From Oscillospiraceae bacterium (GTDB lineage: Bacteria > Bacillota > Clostridia > Oscillospirales > Oscillospiraceae): DNA of 53,537 bases. Below the pieces are notes generated by a model that saw nothing but the letters and a program-made list of their open reading frames with translations, made no database searches and was not told the DNA's origin. The position numbers were made by a program, and so were the translations under genes. The stretch lies in contig CACYYN010000030.1 of assembly GCA_902778665.1 (NCBI GenBank), positions 1 through 53,537 on the forward strand, in the 5' to 3' direction. Of the stretch, positions 15,848-25,469 are shown in pieces (positions within the stretch are counted from its first letter, which is position 1; each line of letters begins with the position of its first letter).

Positions 15848-17092
15848 TTATTTTGCAAGAACCTTCTTGAGGCGAGCATAGCGGGGGAGGGAGCACTCTC
15901 TCGGGATCTCGGGCTCACCCTGAATGAGGGGCAGCACATAGTCGATAAACTCGTGCTTCACGCCGTTGTGAGATTCGTTGATCCACTCGATGGGAACCTT
16001 CTTCTCGTAGTTGGCCACATCGGAGAGAGGAATGAGCTTGAAGTTGCAGACGTAGTTGCCGTTTTCATCCGTTGCGCGCTCAAAGGCGACCATCTTGTCG
16101 GTAATGCCTTCCAGTGCTGCATGGACTGCTTTTGCACCTGCTGCTTCTGCCTCTTTCACATCCGTTGCGGAAGCCAGGTGAGCACCGCAGCGCTGCAGAA
16201 GGCTGAGCTCCACACCGCGAACCTTGCAGCCGAGGCGATTCTTCACCACGTCTGCCAGATGAGCGGCGAGACCGCCCAGCTGAGCATGGCCGAAACCGTC
16301 GGTAGCGGAGGTTTTTGCCTCGGAGACGAAGCTGCCGTCAGCATAGTGGATGCCTTCGGAGACAGCCACGAGAACCTTGCCGGTCTCCTTGTAGATCTTG
16401 TCCACGTCAGCGAGGAAGGAATCCATGTCAAAGTCAGTCTCCGGGAGGTAAATCAGATCCGGGCCGGAGCCGAACTCAGTGGCGAGTGCTGCGCTGGCAG
16501 CAAGCCAGCCTGCGTGGCGGCCCATAATCTCAACGATGGTCACCATGCCGGTGTCATACACACGGGCGTCCTTGTTGATCTCCATGCAGGATGTGGCGAT
16601 ATACTTGGCTGCGCTGGCAAAGCCGGGGCAGTGGTCGGTACCGAAGAGGTCGTTATCGATGGTCTTGGGCACACCGTTTACACGGCACTCATAGCCAACC
16701 TTCTGCATGTACTTGGAGATCTTGTTGCAGGTGTCCATGGAGTCATTGCCGCCGTTGTAGAAGAAGTAGCGGACATTGTATTTCTTGAAGATCTCAAGAA
16801 TGCGCTTGTAATCGGTGTCATCCACATCGGGGTCTGCAATTTTATAACGGCAGCTGCCCAGCTCGGAAGAAGGGGTATGGAGCAGAAGACGCAGCTCTTC
16901 AGGATCCTCTTCATCCATCACATAGAGCTTGTCGTCCAGCACGCCCTTGATGCCGTGTGCGGCACCGTAGACCTTTGTGATCTCCTCAGCGTCCAGAGCT
17001 GCACGGATTGCACCGTAGGCACTGGCGTTGATAACGGAAGTCGGGCCGCCCGACTGGCCGAAAATGCATGCACCGATCAGTTTTTCACTCAT
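15848..17092 (-). CDS. pfp: Pyrophosphate-dependent 6-phosphofructokinase
   Basis: 414 aa. PFK motifs: FGQSGGPTSVINA at the N-terminus, YNGGNDSMDTC near residue 115, PKTIDNDL near 140, and MGRHAGWLA near 190. Asp in GGNDS (Gly in ATP-PFKs) and Lys in PKTIDND (Gly in ATP-PFKs) mark PPi as phosphoryl donor. It phosphorylates fructose 6-phosphate reversibly. A GGAGG site precedes the ATG. It diverges from fba, the next enzyme of glycolysis. Confidence 0.93.
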   Translation of the reverse strand: MSEKLIGACIFGQSGGPTSVINASAYGAIRAALDAEEITKVYGAAHGIKGVLDDKLYVMDEEDPEELRLLLHTPSSELGSCRYKIADPDVDDTDYKRILEIFKKYNVRYFFYNGGNDSMDTCNKISKYMQKVGYECRVNGVPKTIDNDLFGTDHCPGFASAAKYIATSCMEINKDARVYDTGMVTIVEIMGRHAGWLAASAALATEFGSGPDLIYLPETDFDMDSFLADVDKIYKETGKVLVAVSEGIHYADGSFVSEAKTSATDGFGHAQLGGLAAHLADVVKNRLGCKVRGVELSLLQRCGAHLASATDVKEAEAAGAKAVHAALEGITDKMVAFERATDENGNYVCNFKLIPLSDVANYEKKVPIEWINESHNGVKHEFIDYVLPLIQGEPEIPRECSLPRYARLKKVLAK

Positions 17093-17151
17093 TGATTCAT
17101 CCTCCGGATTATAAATTTTGAAAAAAATCTTTTTTTCTATGTTCTTTTTTA

Positions 17152-17180
17152 TTGAATATAGAGTAAAAAGAGGATATAAT
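17152..17180 (+). promoter_or_regulatory. Promoter of fba
   Basis: TTGAAT (17152-17157), a 17-nt spacer and TATAAT (17175-17180), in an AT-rich gap between pfp and fba. Confidence 0.75.
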
Positions 17181-17247
17181 ATTTGCGCGATTTTGTAAAG
17201 ATGCGTTTTTCACAAAATTTCAAATTTTTATGTTAAGGAGTAGTAAA

Positions 17248-18216
17248 ATGGCACTTGTAACCACGAAAGAAATGTTTGCCAAAGCGTATGACGGCGGATA
17301 TGCAGTCGGTGCATTCAACGTCAACAATATGGAGATCGTCCAGGGCATCACGGAAGCAGCCGGCGAGCTGAAGAGCCCTGTCATCCTTCAGGTTTCCAAG
17401 GGCGCCCGGGCCTACGCAAACCATACCTATCTTGTCAAGCTGGTAGAGGCTGCTGTAGAGCTCAATCCCGAGATCCCCATTGCTCTGCACCTCGACCATG
17501 GCGATACGTTTGAACTCTGCAAATCCTGCATTGACGGCGGCTTCACCTCCGTTATGATCGATGCTTCCTCCAAGTCCTTTGAGGACAACATTGCCCTTAC
17601 GAGACAGGTCGTAGAGTATGCCCATGACCACGGTGTTGTGGTGGAAGCTGAACTCGGCACTCTCGCCGGTGTTGAGGACGAGGTCTCTGTGGAAGCAGGG
17701 AAGGAATCCTACACCCATCCCGATGAAGTGGAAGAGTTCGTCACCAGAACCGGATGCGACTCTCTGGCCATCGCCATCGGCACCTCCCACGGCGCTTACA
17801 AGTTCACCCCGGCACAGTGCACCCGCAATGCAGACGGCATCCTGGTTCCGCCTCCGCTCCGTTTCGACGTGCTGAAGGAGTGCATCAAGCGTCTGCCCGG
17901 ATTCCCGATCGTTCTGCACGGTTCTTCCTCCGTTCCTCAGGAGTTTGTCAAGATGGTCAACACCTACGGCGGCAACATGCCCGACGCAATCGGCATCCCC
18001 GAGGATCAGCTCCGTGAGGCTGCAAAGCTGGCAGTCTGCAAGATCAATATCGACTCCGATATCCGTCTCGCCATGACCGGCACCATCCGCAAGTACTTTG
18101 CAGAGCACCCCGACCACTTTGACCCGAGACAGTATCTCAAGCCCGCACGCCAGGCTGTCAAGGATATGGTCGCACACAAGATCGTTCACGTTCTCGGTTC
18201 CGACGGCAAGGCATAA
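17248..18216 (+). CDS. fba: Class II fructose-bisphosphate aldolase
   Basis: 322 aa from ATG 17248, chosen because AAGGAG lies 8-9 nt upstream. Zinc and catalytic motifs: ALHLDHGDTFELC near residue 80, EAELGTLAG near 137, SHGAYK near 180, VLHGSSSVP near 225 and KINIDSDIR near 272. It splits fructose 1,6-bisphosphate into two trioses and fits with the pgk/tpiA/gpmI genes at 25470-29088. The gene downstream, at 18235, starts 18 nt after its stop. Confidence 0.95.
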   Translation: MALVTTKEMFAKAYDGGYAVGAFNVNNMEIVQGITEAAGELKSPVILQVSKGARAYANHTYLVKLVEAAVELNPEIPIALHLDHGDTFELCKSCIDGGFTSVMIDASSKSFEDNIALTRQVVEYAHDHGVVVEAELGTLAGVEDEVSVEAGKESYTHPDEVEEFVTRTGCDSLAIAIGTSHGAYKFTPAQCTRNADGILVPPPLRFDVLKECIKRLPGFPIVLHGSSSVPQEFVKMVNTYGGNMPDAIGIPEDQLREAAKLAVCKINIDSDIRLAMTGTIRKYFAEHPDHFDPRQYLKPARQAVKDMVAHKIVHVLGSDGKA

Positions 18217-18234
18217 TCTGCACAGGGGTGCCCT

Positions 18235-19850
18235 ATGAGGGAAAACCGCTCTTTTTTCGTGAAAATGGATCCGCCGAAAAAACGGGGATTAAAAGATGCG
18301 GCGCCCGCAGATAAACCTAAACCACGCAGAAAGAAAAAGGAAGCTTCTCGGATTCGGGAAGCTTCCTCCTTTCCCAATGCGGAGTGGATGGTTTTCAGGC
18401 TCGCAGTCTCTGCAGTGCTGTTTGCTTTTGCATTGATCGGCCGTCTTCCGGCTGCGATTCATCTGCTGATTCTGATTGCTGCCTGGGCAGTGGCAGGGTA
18501 TGACCTGGCCATCGAAGCCGTCAGGGCCATTCTCGCACGTGATTTTGCATCCGACGCAATTCCTGTTATCATATCAACAATTCTGTGCCTTCTCATCGGT
18601 TTCGGTGAAGAGAGCGTCGCTGCGATGATACTTTGTCAGGCCCTTCGCATGGTGGTGAAGCTTCTTGCCGAGCGAAATGCAGCTCAGGCTCTCTCTTCCA
18701 TCAGTGAAAGGGAAGAGGGCATCCGTTCTCTGGCGGAAGAGCAGCTGAAGGAGGAAGGGTCTTCCGATCTTTCCATCGCATCCGTCATTGCCGGGAGCGT
18801 CAGACCTATCCTCTTACTCGCCATGGCGATTGCGGTGGTGTTTGCCCTGCTGATGGCGGGGTTTATGCACTACAACATCCGTGTCGCCATCCACAGGGCA
18901 GCCTGCATGATTGCAGTGGTGTCTCCCTTTTCCGTTCTGGTTTCCATGCCGGTCATCGGCAAGGTGAGTGTTGCCTATGCTGCCTCTCAGGGGACGGTGT
19001 TTCGCCGTGCCTCAGCGCTGGAGAGCATGGACGGCACCAAAACCGTTATCATGGAAAAGGCATGCTTCCCTGAACCGGAAGAGGCGAAAATCCTGTCCTA
19101 CAGCTCATCCGCTCTGGACGACAGCACATTTTTCATGCTGGTGCGGCATCTGCTGCAGGCATCATCCCAGGAGTTTGCCCGGATTATTCTGGACAATACG
19201 GAATCCAAAATGCTGCCGAATATCGTGAGTGATTTTGCAGAGTCTCCCGGCGGTGTGGAAGGTGTGATCAGCGGCAGCCAGGCCTATTTCGGCACCAGAT
19301 CCTATCTCAATGCCAAGGGCATCAATCCGCCTGAGGACCGGGGAGAGAAGGGAGTAAGCTACTATCTCTATCTCGCAGGCCGTTACGGCGGAACTGTTCA
19401 GCTCTCCGAGACAAGAGAGATGGATGTGGCCGACATTGTGCATGATTTTCGTTTCTCCGGTGTCAACCGTTGCATTTGATCAATGAGCTCTGCAGTGCCA
19501 GCACGGTGAAGAAGCTCTGCATCCGCCCGGTGACCTTTGACGGGCGCTGTGATGCAGAAACCGAAATCAGGGTAGGGGAACACATTGACGCAGCCGATGC
19601 AGCGACCTTTCCGGAATACACACCGAATATTCCGATGCTGTTTCCTTTGAGCCGCAGAATCCGGGAAATCGCACTGGAAAATGCCTTCTTTGCATTCGGC
19701 ATCAAAGCGGTGCTGATTTTTCTCAGCATGATCGGTTACTGCAATCTCTGGATGGCAGCTGCTGCAGATCTGATTGCTGCGGTTGCCGTGGTGATGAATG
19801 CCAACCGTGTGACGACACGATCTCTGGTGAAAACCTTCTTTAATAAATAA
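18235..19850 (+). pseudogene. P-type-ATPase-like membrane protein lacking the catalytic Asp, frameshifted
   Basis: The first frame covers 414 aa (18235-19479) and the rest (to 19850) continues in another frame; one lost T in the run at ~19470 would join them to ~538 aa. Membrane pairs near residues 50-120 and 180-240 and a C-terminal pair resemble heavy-metal P-type ATPases, as does LESMDGTKTVIMEKACF. That last motif stands where DKTGT should be, so the phosphorylated Asp is replaced. No GDG or TGES motif is seen. The protein family is therefore probably a non-pumping relative, and this copy is also frameshifted or misread. An AGGGG site precedes ATG 18235; the N-terminus is Lys-rich. Confidence 0.6.
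18339..18366. terminator. Hairpin inside the start of the ATPase-like gene
   Basis: GGAAGCTTC (18339-18347) pairs with GAAGCTTCC (18358-18366). On the plus strand it is followed by TCCTTT; on the minus strand by a stronger T-run. It may attenuate read-through from fba, but it lies within the predicted coding region. Confidence 0.4.
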
Positions 19851-19928
19851 TATGGTACATCGAAAACCTGTACCGTCAGCCTTTCTCCGATGTCAGGCTT
19901 CGGCGGGATTGGCAGGGTAGATGGGGAC

Positions 19929-19960
19929 AAGGCAGCGGTGCCGATTTCGGCCGCTGCCTT
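19929..19960. terminator. Terminator between convergent genes
   Basis: 10-nt arms (19929-19938 and 19951-19960) between the ATPase-like gene and the S15 peptidase gene. The remaining 19851-20095 gap shows no other feature. Confidence 0.7.
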
Positions 19961-20095
19961 TGGTCTACCTATAAAATCTCGCATAATACAGATTTAACGA
20001 GATTTATAGTGGGGTTTTTACGTGTTTTCAGGGGTTCATTCCAAAAGCTGGCCCCATCTTGAATGATGAGGCCTGCTCTGATAAGATATTCTTTT

Positions 20096-22237
20096 TTATT
20101 CCGCCACAGGGATCATGGCCTGCAGTGATGTGTTGTCAATCACAAAGGAATAATTGAATTCGGAATATTCCGTCGGCAGTGTCGGGTCCAGGATATAGTC
20201 TTCATCCAGAAATGCCCGGTACGGATCCCAGGCTGTGAGTATCAGATAAAGGTTATGCCCCGGTGCCATGGTGTATGCTGTGGGCAGCATATAAAATGTG
20301 TAGTCATATTCTTTTCCGGCCTCCAGATCCGTTGTTTGCGCGTATTCGCTGGAGTCATACCCGAGGCCCGGATTGCACAGATCCGTCCAGCCGAATGTGA
20401 TGCATTTGCTGTGGGTGCTGCTCTGGACAAATGATAGAATATCACGCTCGTCCAGTTCGTCACAAATTTCATAACTGCCGATGGTGGTAACCGGCAGAAG
20501 TTCTGACAGCCTGTCTTTTGTCATGTACGCTTTGAAGGGCTTCCCATCCTCTGCCGTATCAATCAGAATGGCTGTTATCATGAGTCCGTCCTTATCCGTC
20601 ACATCTGTTGATATTTTAACATGGATTTCCGGGACACCCATCATGGTGGTCCCCTCCGGGATGTCAATCTGATAAACGCCGGCAAAGGGCTCATCCAGCG
20701 TCACGTAGTACATTTCCTGCCCCTTGAGACCCTTCAGGTCCGGATTATCGCCGGACAGGAACTGGGTGGAGTATTCCGCCAGGCCTTCGGTGGTCACGGC
20801 AGTCTGCTCATTTTCTGCATAGACAGGCATCTCCCGATAGGTGAAATCTCTCCAGCTGTTATAGGTACGGAAGGATCCGTCCAGATTGCTCTGAACCGTC
20901 ACGGCTGCCATGTTTTCAATGCCGTTATCCACGCCGTAGAGATAATGAGAGAGCCACCTGTTCACAGTCTCCTCCCAGAGAACGCCGTTGATCAGCTTCC
21001 CGTCCAGAATGTTGTGGCCGTCCTGATGGAGGATAATTTTGGCCGGCATACCGGCTTTGGCAAATGCCTGCATCATCAGGTCCGCCTGTTTTGTGGTGAC
21101 GTTGAAATCATTGAGCCCCTGCACAATCAGGGCCGAGCAGCGAATGTTTTCATAGTCATCGGAATAATCAGACTCTGCCCAGATGGGGGCATAATCGCCG
21201 TTTGTGGCATCCTGATCCCGGGAAATCTGCCACAGCCAGGCGCCGTAGTCTTCGTTCGGCACCGTCCAGTCGTTATCCAGGAAGGTTCCGCCGCAGTTGT
21301 AAACGGAGAGTGAGTCCGCATAGTTCACATCAAACCGGGTGGGCACGCCCTGGGAATTGGTATAATCATACCAGCTGGCGATGCCCGCATAGGGTATGAT
21401 GGTTTTCAGCCCTTCCACACCGGTGGTTGCCACTTCATAAGGGATGGTGCCGCCGTAGGAACAGCCCGTCATTGCCACATTGCCGTTGCACCAGTCAGCC
21501 GAAATGGCAATCTGATGGGTTTTATCGGTGTAGGCAACGCGGTTTCCCGCCAGCCATTCCACAATGCATTTGTGGCTGTCCCGTTCAAGATCGGTGCCGC
21601 AGAGCTCATACCCTTCCGAGCCGTAGGTGCCGATGCCGCTGGCCATAACAACAGCGAAGCCGCGAACCAGATAATAGTCATAATCGGTCAGATACCAGTA
21701 GCCCTGCTGCCCGGAATAGGGCACGGTATAGTTCCAGTCCTTTTTCGGGCGGGCGGAAAGAGCCGCTTCAATAGAGGAACTCTCTCCCTCCGGCGTCCGC
21801 TTGCTGCCGGGGGCATAGAGACGGGCATAATCAAATTCGTTTTCTACATACATGGCGTAGGCATCCTGATATTCCTCACAGGTGCCTACCTGATACGGTG
21901 TGGGGTCATAGATGGCAGCTGCCTTGTATTTTCCCTCCGCTGCAGCTCTCGGCACCTGAATCAAAGCCTTCACCAGATCCGCCATTCCGTCATTGTCGGT
22001 GTCGTGGTCTGTTTCCACATAGACGCAGAAACGGAGAATATCACTGTCCTCATTGGAGTAATCGGAGGCTCTGGGGTCAGAGTACTGCAACATCGGCTGC
22101 AGCATGCCGTCTTCTATTTTCAGAATATCGTCGCCCCCGGCCAGTGCCGGAACTGCCGCCTGCAGAAGAACCGTCAGACACAGCAGCAAAAGAGAGAGCC
22201 TTCTGCCGATCTGGGGGTGGAACAATTCTGTATTCAT
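20096..22237 (-). CDS. Secreted Xaa-Pro dipeptidyl-peptidase-like S15 hydrolase
   Basis: 713 aa. The signal peptide (residues ~12-34, ending PALAG) sends it out through Sec. The alpha/beta-hydrolase core has the S15 nucleophile motif GCSYGGT near residue 260, an Asp region QGLNDFNV near 370, and a His region HQDGHNI near 400. The C-terminal ~250 residues form the jelly-roll (PepX_C) domain with LYLILTAWDPY. The family cleaves X-Pro dipeptides or, as CocE-type members, esters. It probably serves peptide scavenging outside the cell. Confidence 0.88.
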   Translation of the reverse strand: MNTELFHPQIGRRLSLLLLCLTVLLQAAVPALAGGDDILKIEDGMLQPMLQYSDPRASDYSNEDSDILRFCVYVETDHDTDNDGMADLVKALIQVPRAAAEGKYKAAAIYDPTPYQVGTCEEYQDAYAMYVENEFDYARLYAPGSKRTPEGESSSIEAALSARPKKDWNYTVPYSGQQGYWYLTDYDYYLVRGFAVVMASGIGTYGSEGYELCGTDLERDSHKCIVEWLAGNRVAYTDKTHQIAISADWCNGNVAMTGCSYGGTIPYEVATTGVEGLKTIIPYAGIASWYDYTNSQGVPTRFDVNYADSLSVYNCGGTFLDNDWTVPNEDYGAWLWQISRDQDATNGDYAPIWAESDYSDDYENIRCSALIVQGLNDFNVTTKQADLMMQAFAKAGMPAKIILHQDGHNILDGKLINGVLWEETVNRWLSHYLYGVDNGIENMAAVTVQSNLDGSFRTYNSWRDFTYREMPVYAENEQTAVTTEGLAEYSTQFLSGDNPDLKGLKGQEMYYVTLDEPFAGVYQIDIPEGTTMMGVPEIHVKISTDVTDKDGLMITAILIDTAEDGKPFKAYMTKDRLSELLPVTTIGSYEICDELDERDILSFVQSSTHSKCITFGWTDLCNPGLGYDSSEYAQTTDLEAGKEYDYTFYMLPTAYTMAPGHNLYLILTAWDPYRAFLDEDYILDPTLPTEYSEFNYSFVIDNTSLQAMIPVAE

Positions 22238-22285
22238 CGATTTTCGTCCTTCCCTTTTCTATATTATTCTGTCATCAGTGAAAAT

Positions 22286-22314
22286 ATTCTACCATGGTAT
22301 TATAAATCTTGCAA
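22286..22314 (-). promoter_or_regulatory. Promoter of the S15 peptidase gene
   Basis: On the minus strand TTGCAA (22314-22309), a 17-nt spacer and TAGAAT (22291-22286), about 50 nt from the start codon. Confidence 0.6.
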
Positions 22315-22322
22315 TGTTTTTC

Positions 22323-22351
22323 TTGACAGATCTGGTTGATAAGATTAAAAT
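22323..22351 (+). promoter_or_regulatory. Promoter of the deacetylase-like gene
   Basis: TTGACA (22323-22328), a 17-nt spacer and TAAAAT (22346-22351), back to back with the peptidase promoter. Confidence 0.72.
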
Positions 22352-22427
22352 TGGTATCAGAATGGAAACATATTAACATCTGATTCTTTTCAATTCTGCC
22401 GCTTTCGGCATCAGTAAGGAGGTATTT

Positions 22428-23459
22428 ATGAGCAGACGAAACCGCAGGCACAGAGGACGGAGAGGTTCATCCTCGGCTGCGAAAATCCTGATCATCGTTC
22501 TGATTCTGATTCTCATAGTGCTGGCAGGGATTCTTGTTTCCCGGTTTCTGCGAGACAATCCCTCAGCACTGAAGCTGAATCTGCCTGGTCTCAGACAGGC
22601 AGAAGTGACCCCCTCACCCACTCCCGCCCCGACCCCGGAACCGACCCCGGTGCCGACCCCTGTTCCCACACCGGAGATCACCCCGACGCCTGCCCCTGCT
22701 GAGAGTGAAACGACCGAGCCGGGCGATGCTGCGGAAGCACCTGCTGCCGTACAGAGTGCCTTTTCCAACGACTTTGTCCTTCAGAAGGACCGGGAGATCC
22801 CCATTATCTCCTATTATTCTGTCAATGATGACCCGGATATGGGACAATATCTGGTGAGCAGTGAAATCGTCACCGTGAAGGACTTTACCGATCAGCTGAA
22901 GTATATCACCGGGAACGGATTCACCACCATGACGTTTGAGGATCTGGCAGATCTGGAGAATATCACCAAGCCTGTCATGCTCACCTTTGACGGATGCTGG
23001 AAGGATCTCTACACGGTGGTATATCCCCTGATTCAGGAATACAACGTCAAAATCAACGTCTTTGTCTGGCCGGACTATCTCAGCACGGCGGGCCACATCA
23101 CGGAAGGCCAGCTGAAGGAAATGGCAGAATCTGAGCTTGTTTCCGTGCAGGCTGCAATGGAAACCTATACCTTCCTGGATTACATGCTGGAGGATACGCT
23201 CAAGGCCAATGTCTCCAAGGCAAAGACCTATGTCTCGAACCTCATTGGGAGGGATCCTCTGGCGATTGCCTATCCGGTGGGCGGTGTCAGTGCCGCAGCG
23301 AAGAATGTCTGCTCCTCCGAGTTCCGCTTCTGCGTCAGACGCTCGGCGGAGAGGCCCTTCAACACCACCATTGATGACGGTTCCCTGATCTATCGCTATA
23401 CCATGCAGAAAGGCACACCCGTCGCGATGCTCACCTTCTGGCTGAGCCGTTCCAACTGA
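22428..23459 (+). CDS. Polysaccharide-deacetylase-fold protein without the metal ligands
   Basis: 343 aa with an AAGGAGG site. A short basic N-terminus, one membrane segment (residues ~20-42), then a Pro/Thr linker of TPxP repeats (residues ~62-90) that spans the wall. The C-terminal domain resembles NodB-type deacetylases (VMLTFDGCWKDL near residue 185, FVWPDYL, AIAYPVGG near 283). The TFDDG motif is TFDGC, and the HxxxH zinc motif is absent (SVQAAMETY in its place). It is therefore likely a non-catalytic, wall-associated member. Confidence 0.75.
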   Translation: MSRRNRRHRGRRGSSSAAKILIIVLILILIVLAGILVSRFLRDNPSALKLNLPGLRQAEVTPSPTPAPTPEPTPVPTPVPTPEITPTPAPAESETTEPGDAAEAPAAVQSAFSNDFVLQKDREIPIISYYSVNDDPDMGQYLVSSEIVTVKDFTDQLKYITGNGFTTMTFEDLADLENITKPVMLTFDGCWKDLYTVVYPLIQEYNVKINVFVWPDYLSTAGHITEGQLKEMAESELVSVQAAMETYTFLDYMLEDTLKANVSKAKTYVSNLIGRDPLAIAYPVGGVSAAAKNVCSSEFRFCVRRSAERPFNTTIDDGSLIYRYTMQKGTPVAMLTFWLSRSN

Positions 23460-23491
23460 TCCGATCATTCAACTCAAAAGTGCATGAAAAG

Positions 23492-23517
23492 TCCCCGTCC
23501 GATCCTTCGGACGGGGA
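23492..23517. terminator. Terminator between convergent genes
   Basis: 11-nt perfect arms (23492-23502 and 23507-23517) with a 4-nt loop, between the deacetylase-like and Na/Pi genes. TTTC follows on the plus side and TTTTC on the minus side. Confidence 0.85.
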
Positions 23518-23544
23518 TTTCATCATGGGTAGATTTAGAAAGCT

Positions 23545-25359
23545 TTATGCCTGCTTTGTCTCGGGCAGAGCGTTGAGAAGCGCAAAGTAATGACTGCGGT
23601 TTTCTTCGAAGAGCTTATTGAAGGTGCCGTCACCGCTGTTCTGCAGGTTTTCAAAATACAGATGCTCATGATCGGCAAGTTCCGGATGTGCCCGTACCAG
23701 AACGGCGATTCCCACGTTGCTGCAGATGGCACCGATACGCTTGCAGTCACCCATCAGGTTGGAGAAGGCTGCATCCGCATAAAGAGAACAGACCCCCTGC
23801 CCCATCCGTCTGAAATGATTGGTCTGCATCTGGTTGATCAGCTCTCCGGAAACCCGGACCAGGGGCTCGATCATTTCGGCCTCTTTGAGGCTCCTTTTCC
23901 GGAAGGCGGTGCCGGTGTGGTCCAGCATCTCGTCAATCAGCGTGCGCAGAACCTCAATTTCCCGAAGGGCGTCCGGTGAAAAGGAGGTATTGTTTTTAGC
24001 CAAGTGGGCGGCGGAATCCGCAATGTTGACGGCATGGTCACCCAGACGTTCAAATTCCGTGTTTACCTTATAATACTGGTTGAGGATGCTGGCGTGCAGC
24101 TCCAGGTGCAGATGGGGTGACAGCTCCACCATGTAGTGGCTGAGCCTGTCGGTCATCCGGTCAATCTCCCCTTCTTCGGTCATCAGCTCATCCCAGCTTT
24201 TCTGATTGTAGGTCTCCAGCAGATGAAAGGCTGTGGTGAGGTTTGTCCTGGCCGCCTGGAACATGGCGAGAAGCAGCTCATAGCAGCTACGAAGAGACAG
24301 CATGGGCGTGTTGAAAAAGGCAGGGTTGAGCCCTTCCAGCACAGCCTTATACTTGTCTTCCTTCTCCGGCTCACCGGGAATAATCTTTTTGCTGAGCTTT
24401 TCATAGATCCCGATCATGGGGAAAAGAAGAATGGCACAGGCAAGATTGAAGATGGTGTTGGTGTTTGCAATCATACCGGAATTTACCGTAGCATCCCACA
24501 GACCGTCGAGAAGGCCGAGCCTGTGGGCGATATTGACCCCGATGAGCACCACTACCGTCTCACTGAGATTGAAGAGGATGTTCACCACGCCGACGCGTTT
24601 GGCCTCAGCCCTGGCGCCGATGGAGCAGACAATGGCAGTGGTCACACAGTCACCCAGATAGATGCCGACGATTACAGCGTAGATTGCTTTGAATGTCAGA
24701 ACGCCGCCGGCAGAAAAGGCCTGGAGAATGCCGATGGTGGCAGACGAGCTCTGCAGGGCAAATGCTACGCCCGCACCCGTCAGATAACCGAGAACAGGAT
24801 TATCCCCAAGGCCGGAGAAAAGCTTTTCCACAATGCCGGACTCGGTCAGCGTCTTGACAGCACCCGTCATGTTCATCAGCCCGGTGAACAGAATGCCGAA
24901 GCCCACCGCAATATTGCCGATGGATTTGGCGTTTTTCACCACACCGCTCATAATGAGAACCATGCCGATGATCAGTGCAACGGGAGCCAGTGTGGAAGGC
25001 TGCAGATAACGCAGGAAGGAGGTGCCGCCGGAGGCGTTTAAGTCCAGCAGACGGATGATCTGGCCGGTTACCGTGGTGCCCACGTTTGCTCCGATGATGA
25101 TGCCGAGGGACTGATGCAACGTGAGAATCCCTGCGCCCACAAGACCCGAGGTGATAACGATTGTCGCCGTGGAGGACTGGATCAGTGCCGTGATCAGCAT
25201 GCCGAGGAAGAATGCCTTGATCGGATTATCCGTCACCTTTTCCATGACAAGCTTCATGGTGGCACCGGAGTTTTCCTTCAGTGAATCCCCCATGAGCCGC
25301 ATGCCGTAAAGAAACAGAGCCAGCCCGCCGAGGAGAGAGATAACATTAAATACGCTCAT
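23545..25359 (-). CDS. Na+/phosphate cotransporter with PhoU-like C-terminal domain
   Basis: 604 aa. The N-terminal ~330 residues hold 8-9 membrane segments with the two inverted QSS motifs that mark NptA/SLC34 carriers (ALIQSSTATIVITS near residue 59; FALQSSSATIGIL near 205) and GANVGTTVTG. The C-terminal ~230 residues are PhoU-like helices. It imports phosphate with sodium or handles phosphate efflux. It follows gpmI on the same strand but behind a terminator. Confidence 0.93.
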   Translation of the reverse strand: MSVFNVISLLGGLALFLYGMRLMGDSLKENSGATMKLVMEKVTDNPIKAFFLGMLITALIQSSTATIVITSGLVGAGILTLHQSLGIIIGANVGTTVTGQIIRLLDLNASGGTSFLRYLQPSTLAPVALIIGMVLIMSGVVKNAKSIGNIAVGFGILFTGLMNMTGAVKTLTESGIVEKLFSGLGDNPVLGYLTGAGVAFALQSSSATIGILQAFSAGGVLTFKAIYAVIVGIYLGDCVTTAIVCSIGARAEAKRVGVVNILFNLSETVVVLIGVNIAHRLGLLDGLWDATVNSGMIANTNTIFNLACAILLFPMIGIYEKLSKKIIPGEPEKEDKYKAVLEGLNPAFFNTPMLSLRSCYELLLAMFQAARTNLTTAFHLLETYNQKSWDELMTEEGEIDRMTDRLSHYMVELSPHLHLELHASILNQYYKVNTEFERLGDHAVNIADSAAHLAKNNTSFSPDALREIEVLRTLIDEMLDHTGTAFRKRSLKEAEMIEPLVRVSGELINQMQTNHFRRMGQGVCSLYADAAFSNLMGDCKRIGAICSNVGIAVLVRAHPELADHEHLYFENLQNSGDGTFNKLFEENRSHYFALLNALPETKQA

Positions 25360-25422
25360 AGAACTCCTAAAATAAGGTCCAAAGCAAAAGAGATCTCAAA
25401 TGCTCCGTAAGTTTTCAGAACA

Positions 25423-25454
25423 ATACCGGGATGAGATCAGTCCCGTCCCGGTAT
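25423..25454 (-). terminator. Terminator after gpmI
   Basis: 9-nt arms (25423-25431 and 25446-25454) directly after the gpmI stop on the minus strand; the T-run after it is weak. Confidence 0.6.
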
Positions 25455-25469
25455 GAAAGAATCCTGATA

